A stretch of 64,000 nucleotides of DNA from Spirochaetaceae bacterium (GTDB lineage Bacteria; Myxococcota_A; UBA9160; UBA4427). A program made the translations under genes and the position numbers. Below are positions 35,269-43,686 of the stretch, piece by piece. The stretch's first letter is position 1; every line of letters starts with the position of its first letter. The notes beneath the pieces were generated by a model. The model saw only the letters and a list, made by a program, of their open reading frames with translations, ran no database searches and was not told the origin of the DNA. Location of the stretch: the NCBI GenBank assembly GCA_020632655.1, contig JACKFD010000001.1, positions 1 through 64,000 of the forward strand. The letters run 5' to 3'.

Positions 35269-36699
35269 ATGACGCTCCATCGTCGCCTCACGCGCGAGAT
35301 CCGCGAAGGCCCGACCGGCTCGAAGATCGGCGCCTTCTTCGACCTCGACCAGACGCTGCTCGCGGGCTTCTCGGCGACGTCCTTCCTGCGTGAGCGGCTC
35401 GTCTCGGGGCGCATGAGTCCGCGCGAGATGGCGGCGACCTTCTACGGCGGACTCTCCTTCGCCGTCGGCCGGACCGGCTTCTCGGGGCTGATGGCCGCCA
35501 CGACCGCCGCCTATCGCGGACTCTCCGAGTCGATCCTGGAGGAGATCGGCGAGGAGGTCTTCGTCAAGCACCTCGCGCGGCAGATCTACCCGGAGTCGCG
35601 GGCGCTGGTCGAGGCGCATCAGGAAGCGGGCCATACCGTCGCGATCATCTCGTCGGCCACGCGCTACCAGGCAGCCCCCCTCGCCCGCGACATGGGCATC
35701 GACCACGTCCTCTGCACGCAGCTCGAGGTGAAGGACGGCTGCTTCACGGGCGAGGTCGTCCGCCCGACCTGCTACGGCGAGGGCAAGGCCGAGGCTGCCC
35801 GCGAGCTCGCGGCGCGCGAGGGGCTCGACCTCGCGGAGAGCTACTTCTACACGGACAGCCACGAAGACCTTCCGCTGCTCGAGGCGGTCGGTCGGCCGCG
35901 CCCGCTGAATCCGAATCGGCGCCTCGCGCAGATCGCGAAGGAGCGTCGCTGGTCCGTGCGACGATTCCGCAGCCGCGGTCGACCGGGCATGGGCGACATG
36001 GTCCGTACGGGGCTGACCTATGCGAGCCTCGGACCTTCGCTCGTGGCCGGCGCGGCCGCGGGGATCGTGAACGGCTCCTTCCGCGAGGCGATCAACGTCT
36101 CGGGTGCTTTGTGGGGCGACCTCGCGACCTCCCTCGCCGGAATCGACCTGCGCGTGGAAGGCGAAGAGCATCTCTGGTCCCGAAGGCCCGCCGTCTTCAT
36201 CTTCAACCATCAGAGCGCCCTCGATGCGATCCTGATGATGAAGCTCGTGCGCCGCGACGTGACCGGCGTGGGCAAGAAGGAGATCCAGCGCGATCCGATC
36301 TTCGGCCCGATCTTCAGCGCCGCCGGCGTCGTGTTCGTCGATCGCGCGGATACGGGCAAGGCGATCGAGGCGCTCCAGCCCGCGGTCGAGGCGCTGCGTC
36401 AGGGACGCTCGCTCGCGATCGCGCCGGAGGGCACGCGTTCGCCGACGCCGAAGCTCGGTCGTTTCAAGAAGGGCGCCTTCCACATGGCCATGCAGGCGGG
36501 CGTCCCGATCGTCCCCGTCGTCTTCCGCAACGTGCTCGACGCCTTTCCGAAGGACGCCTCGGTCATCCGCCCCGCGACGATCGAGGTCGTGGTGCTGCCG
36601 CCGGTCGAGACCCGGGACTGGACGGTCGAGGGGCTGGACGAGGAGATCCGGCGCATCCGCGATCGCTATCTGGCCGTCCTGCGTCAGGACGTCGCGTGA
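35269..36699 (+). CDS. HAD-phosphatase / acylglycerophosphate acyltransferase fusion
   Basis: 476 residues. Residues 20-240 form an HAD-IB phosphatase (FFDLDQTLL; SHEDLPLLEAVG), and 290-440 a PlsC-like acyltransferase (FNHQSALDAIL, the H-x4-D motif; APEGTRSPTP; GVPIVPVVF). Such fusions make phosphatidic acid or a related lipid and may also remove a phosphate. The gpsA gene starts 19 bases downstream, giving two adjacent steps of glycerophospholipid synthesis in one unit. Confidence 0.92.
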   Translation: MTLHRRLTREIREGPTGSKIGAFFDLDQTLLAGFSATSFLRERLVSGRMSPREMAATFYGGLSFAVGRTGFSGLMAATTAAYRGLSESILEEIGEEVFVKHLARQIYPESRALVEAHQEAGHTVAIISSATRYQAAPLARDMGIDHVLCTQLEVKDGCFTGEVVRPTCYGEGKAEAARELAAREGLDLAESYFYTDSHEDLPLLEAVGRPRPLNPNRRLAQIAKERRWSVRRFRSRGRPGMGDMVRTGLTYASLGPSLVAGAAAGIVNGSFREAINVSGALWGDLATSLAGIDLRVEGEEHLWSRRPAVFIFNHQSALDAILMMKLVRRDVTGVGKKEIQRDPIFGPIFSAAGVVFVDRADTGKAIEALQPAVEALRQGRSLAIAPEGTRSPTPKLGRFKKGAFHMAMQAGVPIVPVVFRNVLDAFPKDASVIRPATIEVVVLPPVETRDWTVEGLDEEIRRIRDRYLAVLRQDVA

Positions 36700-36718
36700 G
36701 GGCCGGGAGGGCGGTCGG

Positions 36719-37720
36719 GTGAAGCTGCGGGTCTCGGTCCTCGGCGCGGGCTCCTTCGGCACGACGATGGCGCATCTGCTGAGCCACAACGCGCCGACGC
36801 TGCTCTGGTGTCGCCGTCCCGAGACGGCGGACGAGATCAACCAGATCCACCGCAACGAGGCCTATCTCCCCGACTACGACGTCTCGACCGCCGTCCGCGC
36901 GACGGCCTCGCTCGAGGAGGCCGTGCGCGAGGCGGACGTGCTCGTGATGGGCGTGCCGTCCCACGGCATGCGCACGACGCTCGAGGAGGTCGCGAAGCAC
37001 ATCCGTCCGTGGGTGCCGGTCGTGAGCCTCGCGAAGGGGCTCGAGCCCGATACGCACCTGCGCATGACCCAGGTGATCCGCGAGGTCCTCCCGGAGCATC
37101 GCGCCGGTGCCCTCTCCGGACCGAACCTCGCGAGCGAGATCATGGCCGGCTTCGCCGCGGCGAGCGTGATCGCCTTCGACGACGAGGAGCTCGCGCGTCA
37201 GCTCCAGCAGATCTTCCAATGCGGCGTCTTCCGCGTCTACACGAACGGCGACGTCGTGGGCTGCGAGCTCGGGGGGGCGCTCAAGAACGTGATCGCGATC
37301 GCGACGGGCATGGGCGATGGGCTCGGCGTCGGCGACAACACGCGATCCGCCGTCATCACGCGGGGGCTCGCGGAGCTGACGCGGCTCGGTGTCGCGATGG
37401 GAGGCCGTCCGGCGACCTTCGCCGGGCTCGCCGGGGTGGGGGACCTCGTCGCGACCTGCACGAGCCAGAAGAGTCGCAACCGCTACGTCGGCGAGCAGCT
37501 CGGCCGCGGCCGCACGATCGCGGAGGTGCAGGCGGCCATGAAGATGGTGGCGGAGGGGGTCAAGACGAGCGCCGTCGTGATGGACCTCGCAAGGCGCCAT
37601 GGCATCGAGATGCCGATCGCCCGGGAGGTCCACGGCGTCGTCTACGAGGGCCGCACGGCCGAGGACGCCTACCGTGGCCTGACCCGCAGGCGGGCCGGCG
37701 CCGAGCACGAGTCCGACTGA
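36719..37720 (+). CDS. gpsA: NAD(P)-dependent glycerol-3-phosphate dehydrogenase
   Basis: 333 residues. N-terminal nucleotide motif VSVLGAGSFGTTMA, the WCRRPETADEIN segment, LAKGLEPDT, GPNLASEI and the catalytic Lys region LGGALKNVIAIATG with the GDNTRSAVITRGLAE block. Makes sn-glycerol 3-phosphate from dihydroxyacetone phosphate for lipid synthesis. GTG at 36719. Paired with the upstream acyltransferase fusion. Confidence 0.96.
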   Translation: MKLRVSVLGAGSFGTTMAHLLSHNAPTLLWCRRPETADEINQIHRNEAYLPDYDVSTAVRATASLEEAVREADVLVMGVPSHGMRTTLEEVAKHIRPWVPVVSLAKGLEPDTHLRMTQVIREVLPEHRAGALSGPNLASEIMAGFAAASVIAFDDEELARQLQQIFQCGVFRVYTNGDVVGCELGGALKNVIAIATGMGDGLGVGDNTRSAVITRGLAELTRLGVAMGGRPATFAGLAGVGDLVATCTSQKSRNRYVGEQLGRGRTIAEVQAAMKMVAEGVKTSAVVMDLARRHGIEMPIAREVHGVVYEGRTAEDAYRGLTRRRAGAEHESD

Positions 37721-37771
37721 AGCCTGCCCGGTCGGCACGGTCCAGGGCGCAGGCGTCGCGTCCGGACGGAG

Positions 37772-38941
37772 CTAGATCTCGTAGACCAGTCGGCCCTGCT
37801 CGTTGCGCGACGCCTCGGCGCGGCCTTCGAGGCGCAGATGCTCGAGATGCGCGTAGGTCTCGCTCTCGGCCATGTCGCCCCAGCTGCGCTCGCGGAAGAG
37901 CCGCTTCATGAAGGTGTTCACGTCGGCCCGGCCCACGTCCTTCGCGATCTCGACGATCTCGTCGAGCCGCTCGTGGTGGTGCTGCTTGATGGACTGCGCG
38001 CGGGCGGCGAGGTCGCGGAAGGGATGGCCGTGCGCCGGGAGGGCGAGCTCGACGCCCCGGATCTCGCCCACGCGATCGAGCGAGTAGAAGAAGGACTTGA
38101 GCGGGTCGGCGAGGTAGGACACGCCGCCGATATGAGGGGTGATCGAAGGCAGCACGTGATCGCCCGAGAGGAAGGCGCCGGTCTCCGGATCGTGGAGGCA
38201 GATGTGGTCCGCCGTATGGCCCGGCGTGTGCTGCACGAACCACTCGCGACCGGCGAGCTTGAGGACGTCGCCGTGCTCGACGTGGTGCGTGACGGTCGGC
38301 AGGAAGCGGCTGCGCCCGAAGGTCGCGAAGCCGAGCCAGCGCAGGCTCTCGCGCAGCTTCGCCCGATCCGCCGGCCCCTTCCAGGGCGCGGGCGTCGTGA
38401 TCCGGCGCAGCGCGGAGGCGATCCGGCGGACGGGGTTCTCGGCGTTGCGGCGGTCGCGCTCGAGCAGGTCCATGTGCGCGACGAGATCGTCGACCGAGGC
38501 CTCCACGTGGTGGTCGCCGCCGCCGTGGCCATGGGCGTGGGTGTGGGCGTGTCCGTGGTCGGCGACGGGGCCGTGCCGCTTGCGATTGGAGGGGCCGCCG
38601 AAGTGGAAGGCGCGATGGGCGATGATCTTCGCGCCGGACTCCTTGTGGATCCGCACGGCCCCTCCGAAATGGTCGGGATGGGAGTGCGTGATGAAGACCG
38701 TGTGGATGTGACGCGGCTCGAGTCCGGCCTGCTTGAGGCGATCGACGATCGCGTCCCAGGTCGATTGGCCGGGCAGGCCCGGGTCGATCACGGCGGCGCC
38801 GTTGCGATCGACCAGCGCGTACATGTTCACGTGGCCCAGCCCGGGGATCTGGATCGGCAGCTGCATGCGAAGGATGTCCTTCGCGACCTCGCTGATCTCG
38901 GGGCTGGCGTCTTCCTGCTCTTGTCGCTTCGGCTTGCTCAT
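37772..38941 (-). CDS. MBL-fold hydrolase with His-rich insert
   Basis: 389 residues. THSHPDHFGG (residues 85-94) is the metal motif of MBL hydrolases, with later HTPGHTADHICLH and SGDHVLP; the C-terminal ALPAHGHPF and helical end match the LACTB2-like group. After the metal motif, residues 123-145 form an insert rich in His and Gly (HGHAHTHAHGHGGGDHH), an extra metal-binding or metal-storing stretch. Reaction unknown (thioester, lactone or RNA hydrolysis are possible). ATG 38941. Converges on gpsA. Confidence 0.85.
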   Translation of the reverse strand: MSKPKRQEQEDASPEISEVAKDILRMQLPIQIPGLGHVNMYALVDRNGAAVIDPGLPGQSTWDAIVDRLKQAGLEPRHIHTVFITHSHPDHFGGAVRIHKESGAKIIAHRAFHFGGPSNRKRHGPVADHGHAHTHAHGHGGGDHHVEASVDDLVAHMDLLERDRRNAENPVRRIASALRRITTPAPWKGPADRAKLRESLRWLGFATFGRSRFLPTVTHHVEHGDVLKLAGREWFVQHTPGHTADHICLHDPETGAFLSGDHVLPSITPHIGGVSYLADPLKSFFYSLDRVGEIRGVELALPAHGHPFRDLAARAQSIKQHHHERLDEIVEIAKDVGRADVNTFMKRLFRERSWGDMAESETYAHLEHLRLEGRAEASRNEQGRLVYEI

Positions 38942-39037
38942 CGCGCCGGAGGGTAGGGCAGATCGACCGGGCCGGGACGGGGGCCTCGCCAGCCGCCGGG
39001 TCGTCCGACCACGTCGGTTCGCCCCCGGCTCCGGTCG

Positions 39038-39077
39038 GTCGTGCCGGGTCCCGCTCGATCCCGGGACCCGGCACGAC
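39038..39077 (-). terminator. strong 16-bp stem terminator
   Basis: Perfect 16-bp stem (39038-39053 with 39062-39077) and an eight-base loop, starting 12 bases past the stop of the amidohydrolase gene in its direction of transcription. No T-run follows. Confidence 0.7.
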
Positions 39078-39088
39078 GCGTGGCGGGC

Positions 39089-40297
39089 CTAGGCGACGAG
39101 GTCCGCGAAGTTGTCGCGCATCACGCGTCGCACGTCCGCGTCGCCGAGCCCCTCGAGCTCGTTCACGAACTCGACGGGCCACTCCAGACCCTCGGGATGC
39201 GGGTAGTCCGAGCCGTTCAGCACGCGATCGGCGCCGATCGTCCGGGTCAGCCCGACCACGTCGTCCTCGTAGAAGGGCGACACCCAGACGTGCCGCCGGA
39301 AGGTCTCCCCCGGCGAGAGCGGCGGCGCGCCGTAGCGCCACATGTCCTTGCTGAAGAGGCGCGCGAGCTTCTCGAGCTTCGAGAGCAGCGGGGCGACCCA
39401 GCTCGAGCCGAACTCGACCGAGAGCAGGCGCAGGTCGGGGAAGCGGCCGAAGAGGTTGTCGGCGATCAGCGACGTGAGCGTGTCGGCGATGGGGCGCTCG
39501 GTGAACGAGAGGTAGTACTCCATCAGCGAGTGCCGATGCGAGGGCGGGCTCGGGCGCAGGCCCCAGGGCCGGTTGTACATCTCGCCGAAGGGCGTGTGGC
39601 CGATGTGGAAGACGACGTTCACGGACGCTTCCTGGCAACGCGCCCAGAAGGGGTCGAAGACGGGCTCGCCGGGGGAGAGTCCGTCGACGGGCCCGGCCGT
39701 CAGCACGATGAAGCGCGCCCCACGTTCGATCACGCGATCGAGCTCCGCGACGGCCGAGGGCAGATCGACCAGCGTCATGAGCGGCGCCCCGTAGAGCCGA
39801 CCGTCGCGCCCGTAGCCCCAATCGTCCTCGAGCCATCGGTTGAAGGCGCGGATCGACGGGTAGAGGGCCTCGCGATGGCGGGGCTTGCGCAGCTGCGGCT
39901 CGATGCCGACGCCGGCGGTCGGCAGCATGAGGCAGGACTCGACGCCCTGCTCGTCCATGCGCGCGAGCCGCGCCTTCGCATCGACGAACTCGCGGACGGC
40001 GAGGCCATCGATCGGATGCAGGCTCGGGCTGCCGCCTTCCTCCGTGAGGCCCTGGAGGAAGGCCTTCATGATGCCGGGCGCGCCGATCGAGTCGGCCGCG
40101 CCGACGGAGAAGAAGTCGCAGCGCTCGTCGCCGACGTACATGCGGCCCGGTCGACCTGGATCCGAGCGGTCGATCCACATCGTGCGCTCGCGGTACTTCG
40201 ACTCGATGTGTCGCGTGAAGCAGTCGTCGGGCTCGTAGTAGTGCTGGTCCGCGTCGTGGATGCGGTAGGGGAGGGCGGGGCGGGAGGCTTCGGTCAT
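39089..40297 (-). CDS. amidohydrolase family 2 (PF04909-type)
   Basis: 402 residues. RIHDADQHYYEP is the N-terminal metal motif, then VNVVFHIGHTPFG, LLSVEFGSSWV and VLNGSDYPHPEGLEWP. Closest in style to the enzyme at 58184-59374. Substrate unknown. ATG 40297 behind AAAGGAA. 29 bases downstream of the TetR gene, so possibly co-transcribed and regulated by it. Confidence 0.88.
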   Translation of the reverse strand: MTEASRPALPYRIHDADQHYYEPDDCFTRHIESKYRERTMWIDRSDPGRPGRMYVGDERCDFFSVGAADSIGAPGIMKAFLQGLTEEGGSPSLHPIDGLAVREFVDAKARLARMDEQGVESCLMLPTAGVGIEPQLRKPRHREALYPSIRAFNRWLEDDWGYGRDGRLYGAPLMTLVDLPSAVAELDRVIERGARFIVLTAGPVDGLSPGEPVFDPFWARCQEASVNVVFHIGHTPFGEMYNRPWGLRPSPPSHRHSLMEYYLSFTERPIADTLTSLIADNLFGRFPDLRLLSVEFGSSWVAPLLSKLEKLARLFSKDMWRYGAPPLSPGETFRRHVWVSPFYEDDVVGLTRTIGADRVLNGSDYPHPEGLEWPVEFVNELEGLGDADVRRVMRDNFADLVA

Positions 40298-40326
40298 GGG
40301 GATTCCTTTCGTTCCCGTAGGTCCGG

Positions 40327-40971
40327 TCATCGGGGCGGCGACGCGCGTCGGGACGTCGTGTCCTGTGCCTGCAGTCCGCCCGAGAGGAAGTCGATCAGCT
40401 CCGTGATGCGCGGGTCGTCGGCGCCGGCGTCGAGCAGGTCCGTGCCGGCGACCGCCGCGCCCGCGAGCGCATCGAGCGCCGACTGCGCGCAGAGCCGCAT
40501 GCGTCGGAAGCGCGTCGGCGCGGGCAGCGAAGGCAGCGCCTCGCCGAGCAGGTCGCCGAAGGCGTACATCACGGCGCCGAAATGCTTGAGGGTCAGGTCC
40601 TGAGCGAGAGTGCGCTGCTCCGCGAAGACGCGGGCGAGGAGTCGGATGCACGCCGCGTGGCCTTCGGGATCGTCGCCTTCGACGGCGAGCAGCGGGATCA
40701 CGAAGAGCCGCGCCAGGTCCCGGGCCGAGGCGGGCGAAGGCGCCGCACGCAGGCCTTCCATCATCGCCGCGCGACGCGCCTGTACCGGCTCGAGCGCCCG
40801 TCGCACGGCGGCCTCGAAGAGCGCCTCGCGCCCGCCGAAGTGGTAGTGGAGCAGAGCGGGATTCACGTCCGCCGCCCGCGCGATCGCGCGCAGGGAGGCG
40901 CCGCCGGAGTCGGAGTCGGCGAAGAGGCGGGTGGCGGCCTCGAGGATCCGCTCGCGGGTGTCCTGGGACAT
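40327..40971 (-). CDS. TetR-family transcriptional regulator
   Basis: 214 residues. The N-terminal helix-turn-helix reads RERILEAATRLFADSD, then LRAIARAADVNPALLHYHFG, a clear TetR signature. The C-terminal ligand domain has no recognised relatives by eye. Start: I take ATG 40971 because the -10 TAGAAT ends 7 bases upstream, which would make a leaderless message; an ATG at 40980 is an alternative but lies in the -10. Divergent from the thiolase-like gene, upstream of the amidohydrolase at 39089: likely represses one or both. Confidence 0.9.
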   Translation of the reverse strand: MSQDTRERILEAATRLFADSDSGGASLRAIARAADVNPALLHYHFGGREALFEAAVRRALEPVQARRAAMMEGLRAAPSPASARDLARLFVIPLLAVEGDDPEGHAACIRLLARVFAEQRTLAQDLTLKHFGAVMYAFGDLLGEALPSLPAPTRFRRMRLCAQSALDALAGAAVAGTDLLDAGADDPRITELIDFLSGGLQAQDTTSRRASPPR

Positions 40972-40978
40972 GGACGGC

Positions 40979-41014
40979 ATTCTAGTTGGCCGATTGGTTT
41001 AATCAAGTGGTCAA
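40979..41014 (-). promoter_or_regulatory. TetR promoter with overlapping operator
   Basis: On the - strand, TTGATT (41001-41006), 16-base spacer and TAGAAT (40979-40984) form a sigma70-type promoter. An imperfect palindrome, 29 bases at 40986-41014 (TTGGCC...GGTCAA), overlies it and fits a TetR operator. The AT-rich stretch contrasts with its surroundings. Confidence 0.6.
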
Positions 41015-41091
41015 CTCCGATCGGCGGCCGCATCCGGTGCCGGGAGACCGGGCTAGACTCGCCCGCCCGCGCTCCCCTGGAGGAAAAGACG

Positions 41092-42564
41092 ATGACGCTC
41101 GACCCCCGAACCCCCGTCCTGGTCGGCGTCGGCGCCCTGACCGAGCGGCCGGACGACCCGGCGCAGGCCTGCGAGCCGCTCGAGGGCATGGCGCGGGCGG
41201 TCGAGGCGGCCGCCCGCGACGCGGGCTCGAAGGCCCTGCTCGAGAAGATCGACTCGATCTGGACGCCGCGCGGCTTCTGGGCCTACTCGGATCCCGGCCG
41301 CCTGCTCGCGGCGCGATTCGGTGCAGACCGCGCGCGCACCGTCGTCGCCGAGGTCGGCATCCTGCAGACGACGATCCTCGGCCGCGCCGCGGCGGCGATC
41401 GCGGCCGGTCGGAGCGAGGTCGCCGTGATCGTGGGTGGCGAGGCGCGCGATCGCGAGACGCGCCTGCGAAGGCAGGGGCTCGAGGCGCAGCGGACCGAGC
41501 AGAGCGACTCGGAGCCCGACGAGATCCTGCGGCCCCACGCCGAGATCATGGGGCGGGTCGAGATCGAGCTCGGCCTCGTCACGCCGACGATCCAGTACGC
41601 GATGATCGACAACGCACTCCGCTTCCACGAGGACCAGTCGCTCGCGGATCATCGCGCCGAGCTCGCGGCGCTCTGGGGCGACTTCAATCGCGTCGCCGTC
41701 GCGAATCCCCGCGCCTGGAATCGCGAGCCGCGGACCGGCGAAGAGATCGTGACGCCGAGCGACGACAACCGCCTGCTCGCCTTCCCCTACACGAAGTCGC
41801 TCGTCTCGCAGTGGAACGTCAACCAGTCGGGCGCCCTCGTGCTCTGCAGCCTCGAGCGCGCCCGCGCCCTCGGTCTCGATCCGAAGCGCTTCGTCTATCC
41901 GCTCTGCGTGGTCGACTCGGAGCACATGGTCACGCTCAGCGAGCGCGCGGAGATGCACCGCGCCCCCGGCTTCGGACTCGCCGGCCGCCGCGCGCTCGAG
42001 CACGCGGGCCTCGCCCTAGACGACGTGGCCCACCTCGAGCTCTACAGCTGCTTCCCCGCCGCCGTGCGCGTGCAGCAGCGCGAGCTCGGCCTCGATCGCG
42101 ATCGTCGGGCGACGCAGACCGGCGGCATGACCTTCGGCGGCGGACCGCTCAACAACTTCGTGATCCAGAGCTGGGTCGCGATGGTCGAGCGGCTGCGGAC
42201 GGATCCGGGCAGCCACGGCCTCGTCACGGCCGTGAGCGGCCTCCTGACCAAGCAGGGCGTGAGCCTGCTCGGGCCCGAGCCGAGCCGACCCTTCGTGCAC
42301 GACTTCGTGACGGACGAAGCGCGCGAGGCCTGGCGAACGGTCGCCTGCGAGCGCGAGGCGACCGGTCGCGCCCGGGTCTCCGCCTACACCGTCTCGACGG
42401 CGCGCGATGCGGCGAGCGGGGTGATCCTCGCCTGCGATCTCGACGGCGGGTCGCGCACGCTGCGGGTGGTGGCGGACGAGGATCTCGCGGCGACTGCGAT
42501 GCGCGAGGAGCTCTGCGGTCGCGAGGTCGAGCTCGAGACGGGCGGGGGCGTGCGCTTCCTCTAG
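41092..42564 (+). CDS. thiolase-like protein (acetyl-CoA acetyltransferase family)
   Basis: 490 residues. Starts PRTPVLVGVGALTERP like thiolases, has ELYSCFPAAVRVQ near where SCP2-type thiolases have HDCF, and MTFGGGPLNNF. The usual nucleophilic Cys in CxSG is not visible: the matching stretch reads VAEVGILQTTIL, so classical thiolase action is doubtful. A C-terminal extra domain (about 400-490) resembles the OB-like extension of this subgroup. ATG 41092 behind CTGGAGGA. Divergent from TetR. Confidence 0.82.
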   Translation: MTLDPRTPVLVGVGALTERPDDPAQACEPLEGMARAVEAAARDAGSKALLEKIDSIWTPRGFWAYSDPGRLLAARFGADRARTVVAEVGILQTTILGRAAAAIAAGRSEVAVIVGGEARDRETRLRRQGLEAQRTEQSDSEPDEILRPHAEIMGRVEIELGLVTPTIQYAMIDNALRFHEDQSLADHRAELAALWGDFNRVAVANPRAWNREPRTGEEIVTPSDDNRLLAFPYTKSLVSQWNVNQSGALVLCSLERARALGLDPKRFVYPLCVVDSEHMVTLSERAEMHRAPGFGLAGRRALEHAGLALDDVAHLELYSCFPAAVRVQQRELGLDRDRRATQTGGMTFGGGPLNNFVIQSWVAMVERLRTDPGSHGLVTAVSGLLTKQGVSLLGPEPSRPFVHDFVTDEAREAWRTVACEREATGRARVSAYTVSTARDAASGVILACDLDGGSRTLRVVADEDLAATAMREELCGREVELETGGGVRFL

Positions 42565-42579
42565 ATGCGCCGGGCGCGC

Positions 42580-42611
42580 GGCGGGCGTCGGAGTCCGCGC
42601 CGGCGCCCGCC
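42580..42611. terminator. bidirectional hairpin terminator
   Basis: 12-bp stem GGCGGGCGTCGG (42580-42591) with CCGGCGCCCGCC (42600-42611), one G-T pair, eight-base loop. Lies between convergent gene ends (42564 and 42622). Confidence 0.65.
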
Positions 42612-42621
42612 GATCGTCGTG

Positions 42622-43686
42622 CTAGGCGCCGAGCACCGCCGCGCCGCGCTGGATCATCCAGAACGCGGCGAGCGAGCCCATCGCGTAGACCGCGATGCGC
42701 TGGGGCACGGGAACCGGCAGCCTGCGGACGAGCGGGGCGAGCGCGACGAGCGCGAGCACGAAGGCGAGCTGGCCGAGCTCGATGCCCACGTTGAACGAGA
42801 AGAGCGCCATCGGGATCTCGCCCTCCGGCAGCCCGACCTCGCGCAGGGCCCCCGCGAAGCCCATGCCGTGCAGCAGCCCGAAGCCGAGCGCCATCGGCCA
42901 GGGGTGGCGCCGCATCCAGGAGGGCGTGGCCTCGTCCCGCGCCAGCTCGACCGCGAGCATCAGCACGCTCGCCGCGATCAGCACCTCGATCGGCCCCGAC
43001 GGCAGGTTCGTGTAGCCGAGGGCCGCGAGGGAGAGCGTGATCGAGTGGCCGACCGTGAACGAGGTGATCGTCTGGACGAGCGGGCGCGTCGACACGCAGA
43101 GCAGGAAGAGGCCGAAGACGAAGAGCAGATGGTCGGCGCCGGTCAGGATGTGCTCGAAGCCGATCGTGAGATAGTCGACGAAGACGTCGAGCCGGCTGGC
43201 GCGGGCGGGCACGACCATCGAAGGCTCGGCCCGCCGGAGCACGCGCTGGATGTGCCGGCCGTCGGCCAGCTCGATCCGCACGAGCGTATCGATCCTGGCC
43301 GGACCGAGTCCCTCGACGCGGACCGGGCGTCCGACGAGTCCCTCCTCGCCGCAGTCGATCGTGAAGCGCATCAGGACCGCGACGCCCTCTTCTTCGAAGC
43401 GCGGCGGCCCGAGCGGAGGACAGGCCTCGGGCACGACGGGCTTGACGTCGCTGCCCGGCACCGAGAGCGAGGAGCGCTTCCAGAGGACTTCGACCCGCCC
43501 ATCCGACTGCTCGACGAGCTGGAGCAGCGCCGGCGCCAGCGGATGGGCGGACGCGGCGGGTGCACCCGCGATCGCCGCGAGCAGCAGCGCGAGGACCAAC
43601 GGAAGCCCGCGGCGCCGTACGCAGGCATGGAGCGCACGGGCGGCGCTTCGGGGCGGGATGGCGGCTTGGCGGGGCAGGGCGTTCAT
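42622..43686 (-). CDS. HupE/UreJ-like membrane protein
   Basis: 354 residues. A signal peptide (LVLALLLAAIAGAPAASA) leads to a periplasmic part of about 130 residues, then some six helices with the HupE motifs GFEHILTGADHLLFVFGL and VGHSITLSLAA, LHGMGFAGAL. HupE/UreJ proteins move nickel or cobalt; no urease or hydrogenase is nearby, so the cargo is unknown. The ATG overlaps the stop of the PPIase gene (ATGA). Confidence 0.87.
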   Translation of the reverse strand: MNALPRQAAIPPRSAARALHACVRRRGLPLVLALLLAAIAGAPAASAHPLAPALLQLVEQSDGRVEVLWKRSSLSVPGSDVKPVVPEACPPLGPPRFEEEGVAVLMRFTIDCGEEGLVGRPVRVEGLGPARIDTLVRIELADGRHIQRVLRRAEPSMVVPARASRLDVFVDYLTIGFEHILTGADHLLFVFGLFLLCVSTRPLVQTITSFTVGHSITLSLAALGYTNLPSGPIEVLIAASVLMLAVELARDEATPSWMRRHPWPMALGFGLLHGMGFAGALREVGLPEGEIPMALFSFNVGIELGQLAFVLALVALAPLVRRLPVPVPQRIAVYAMGSLAAFWMIQRGAAVLGA

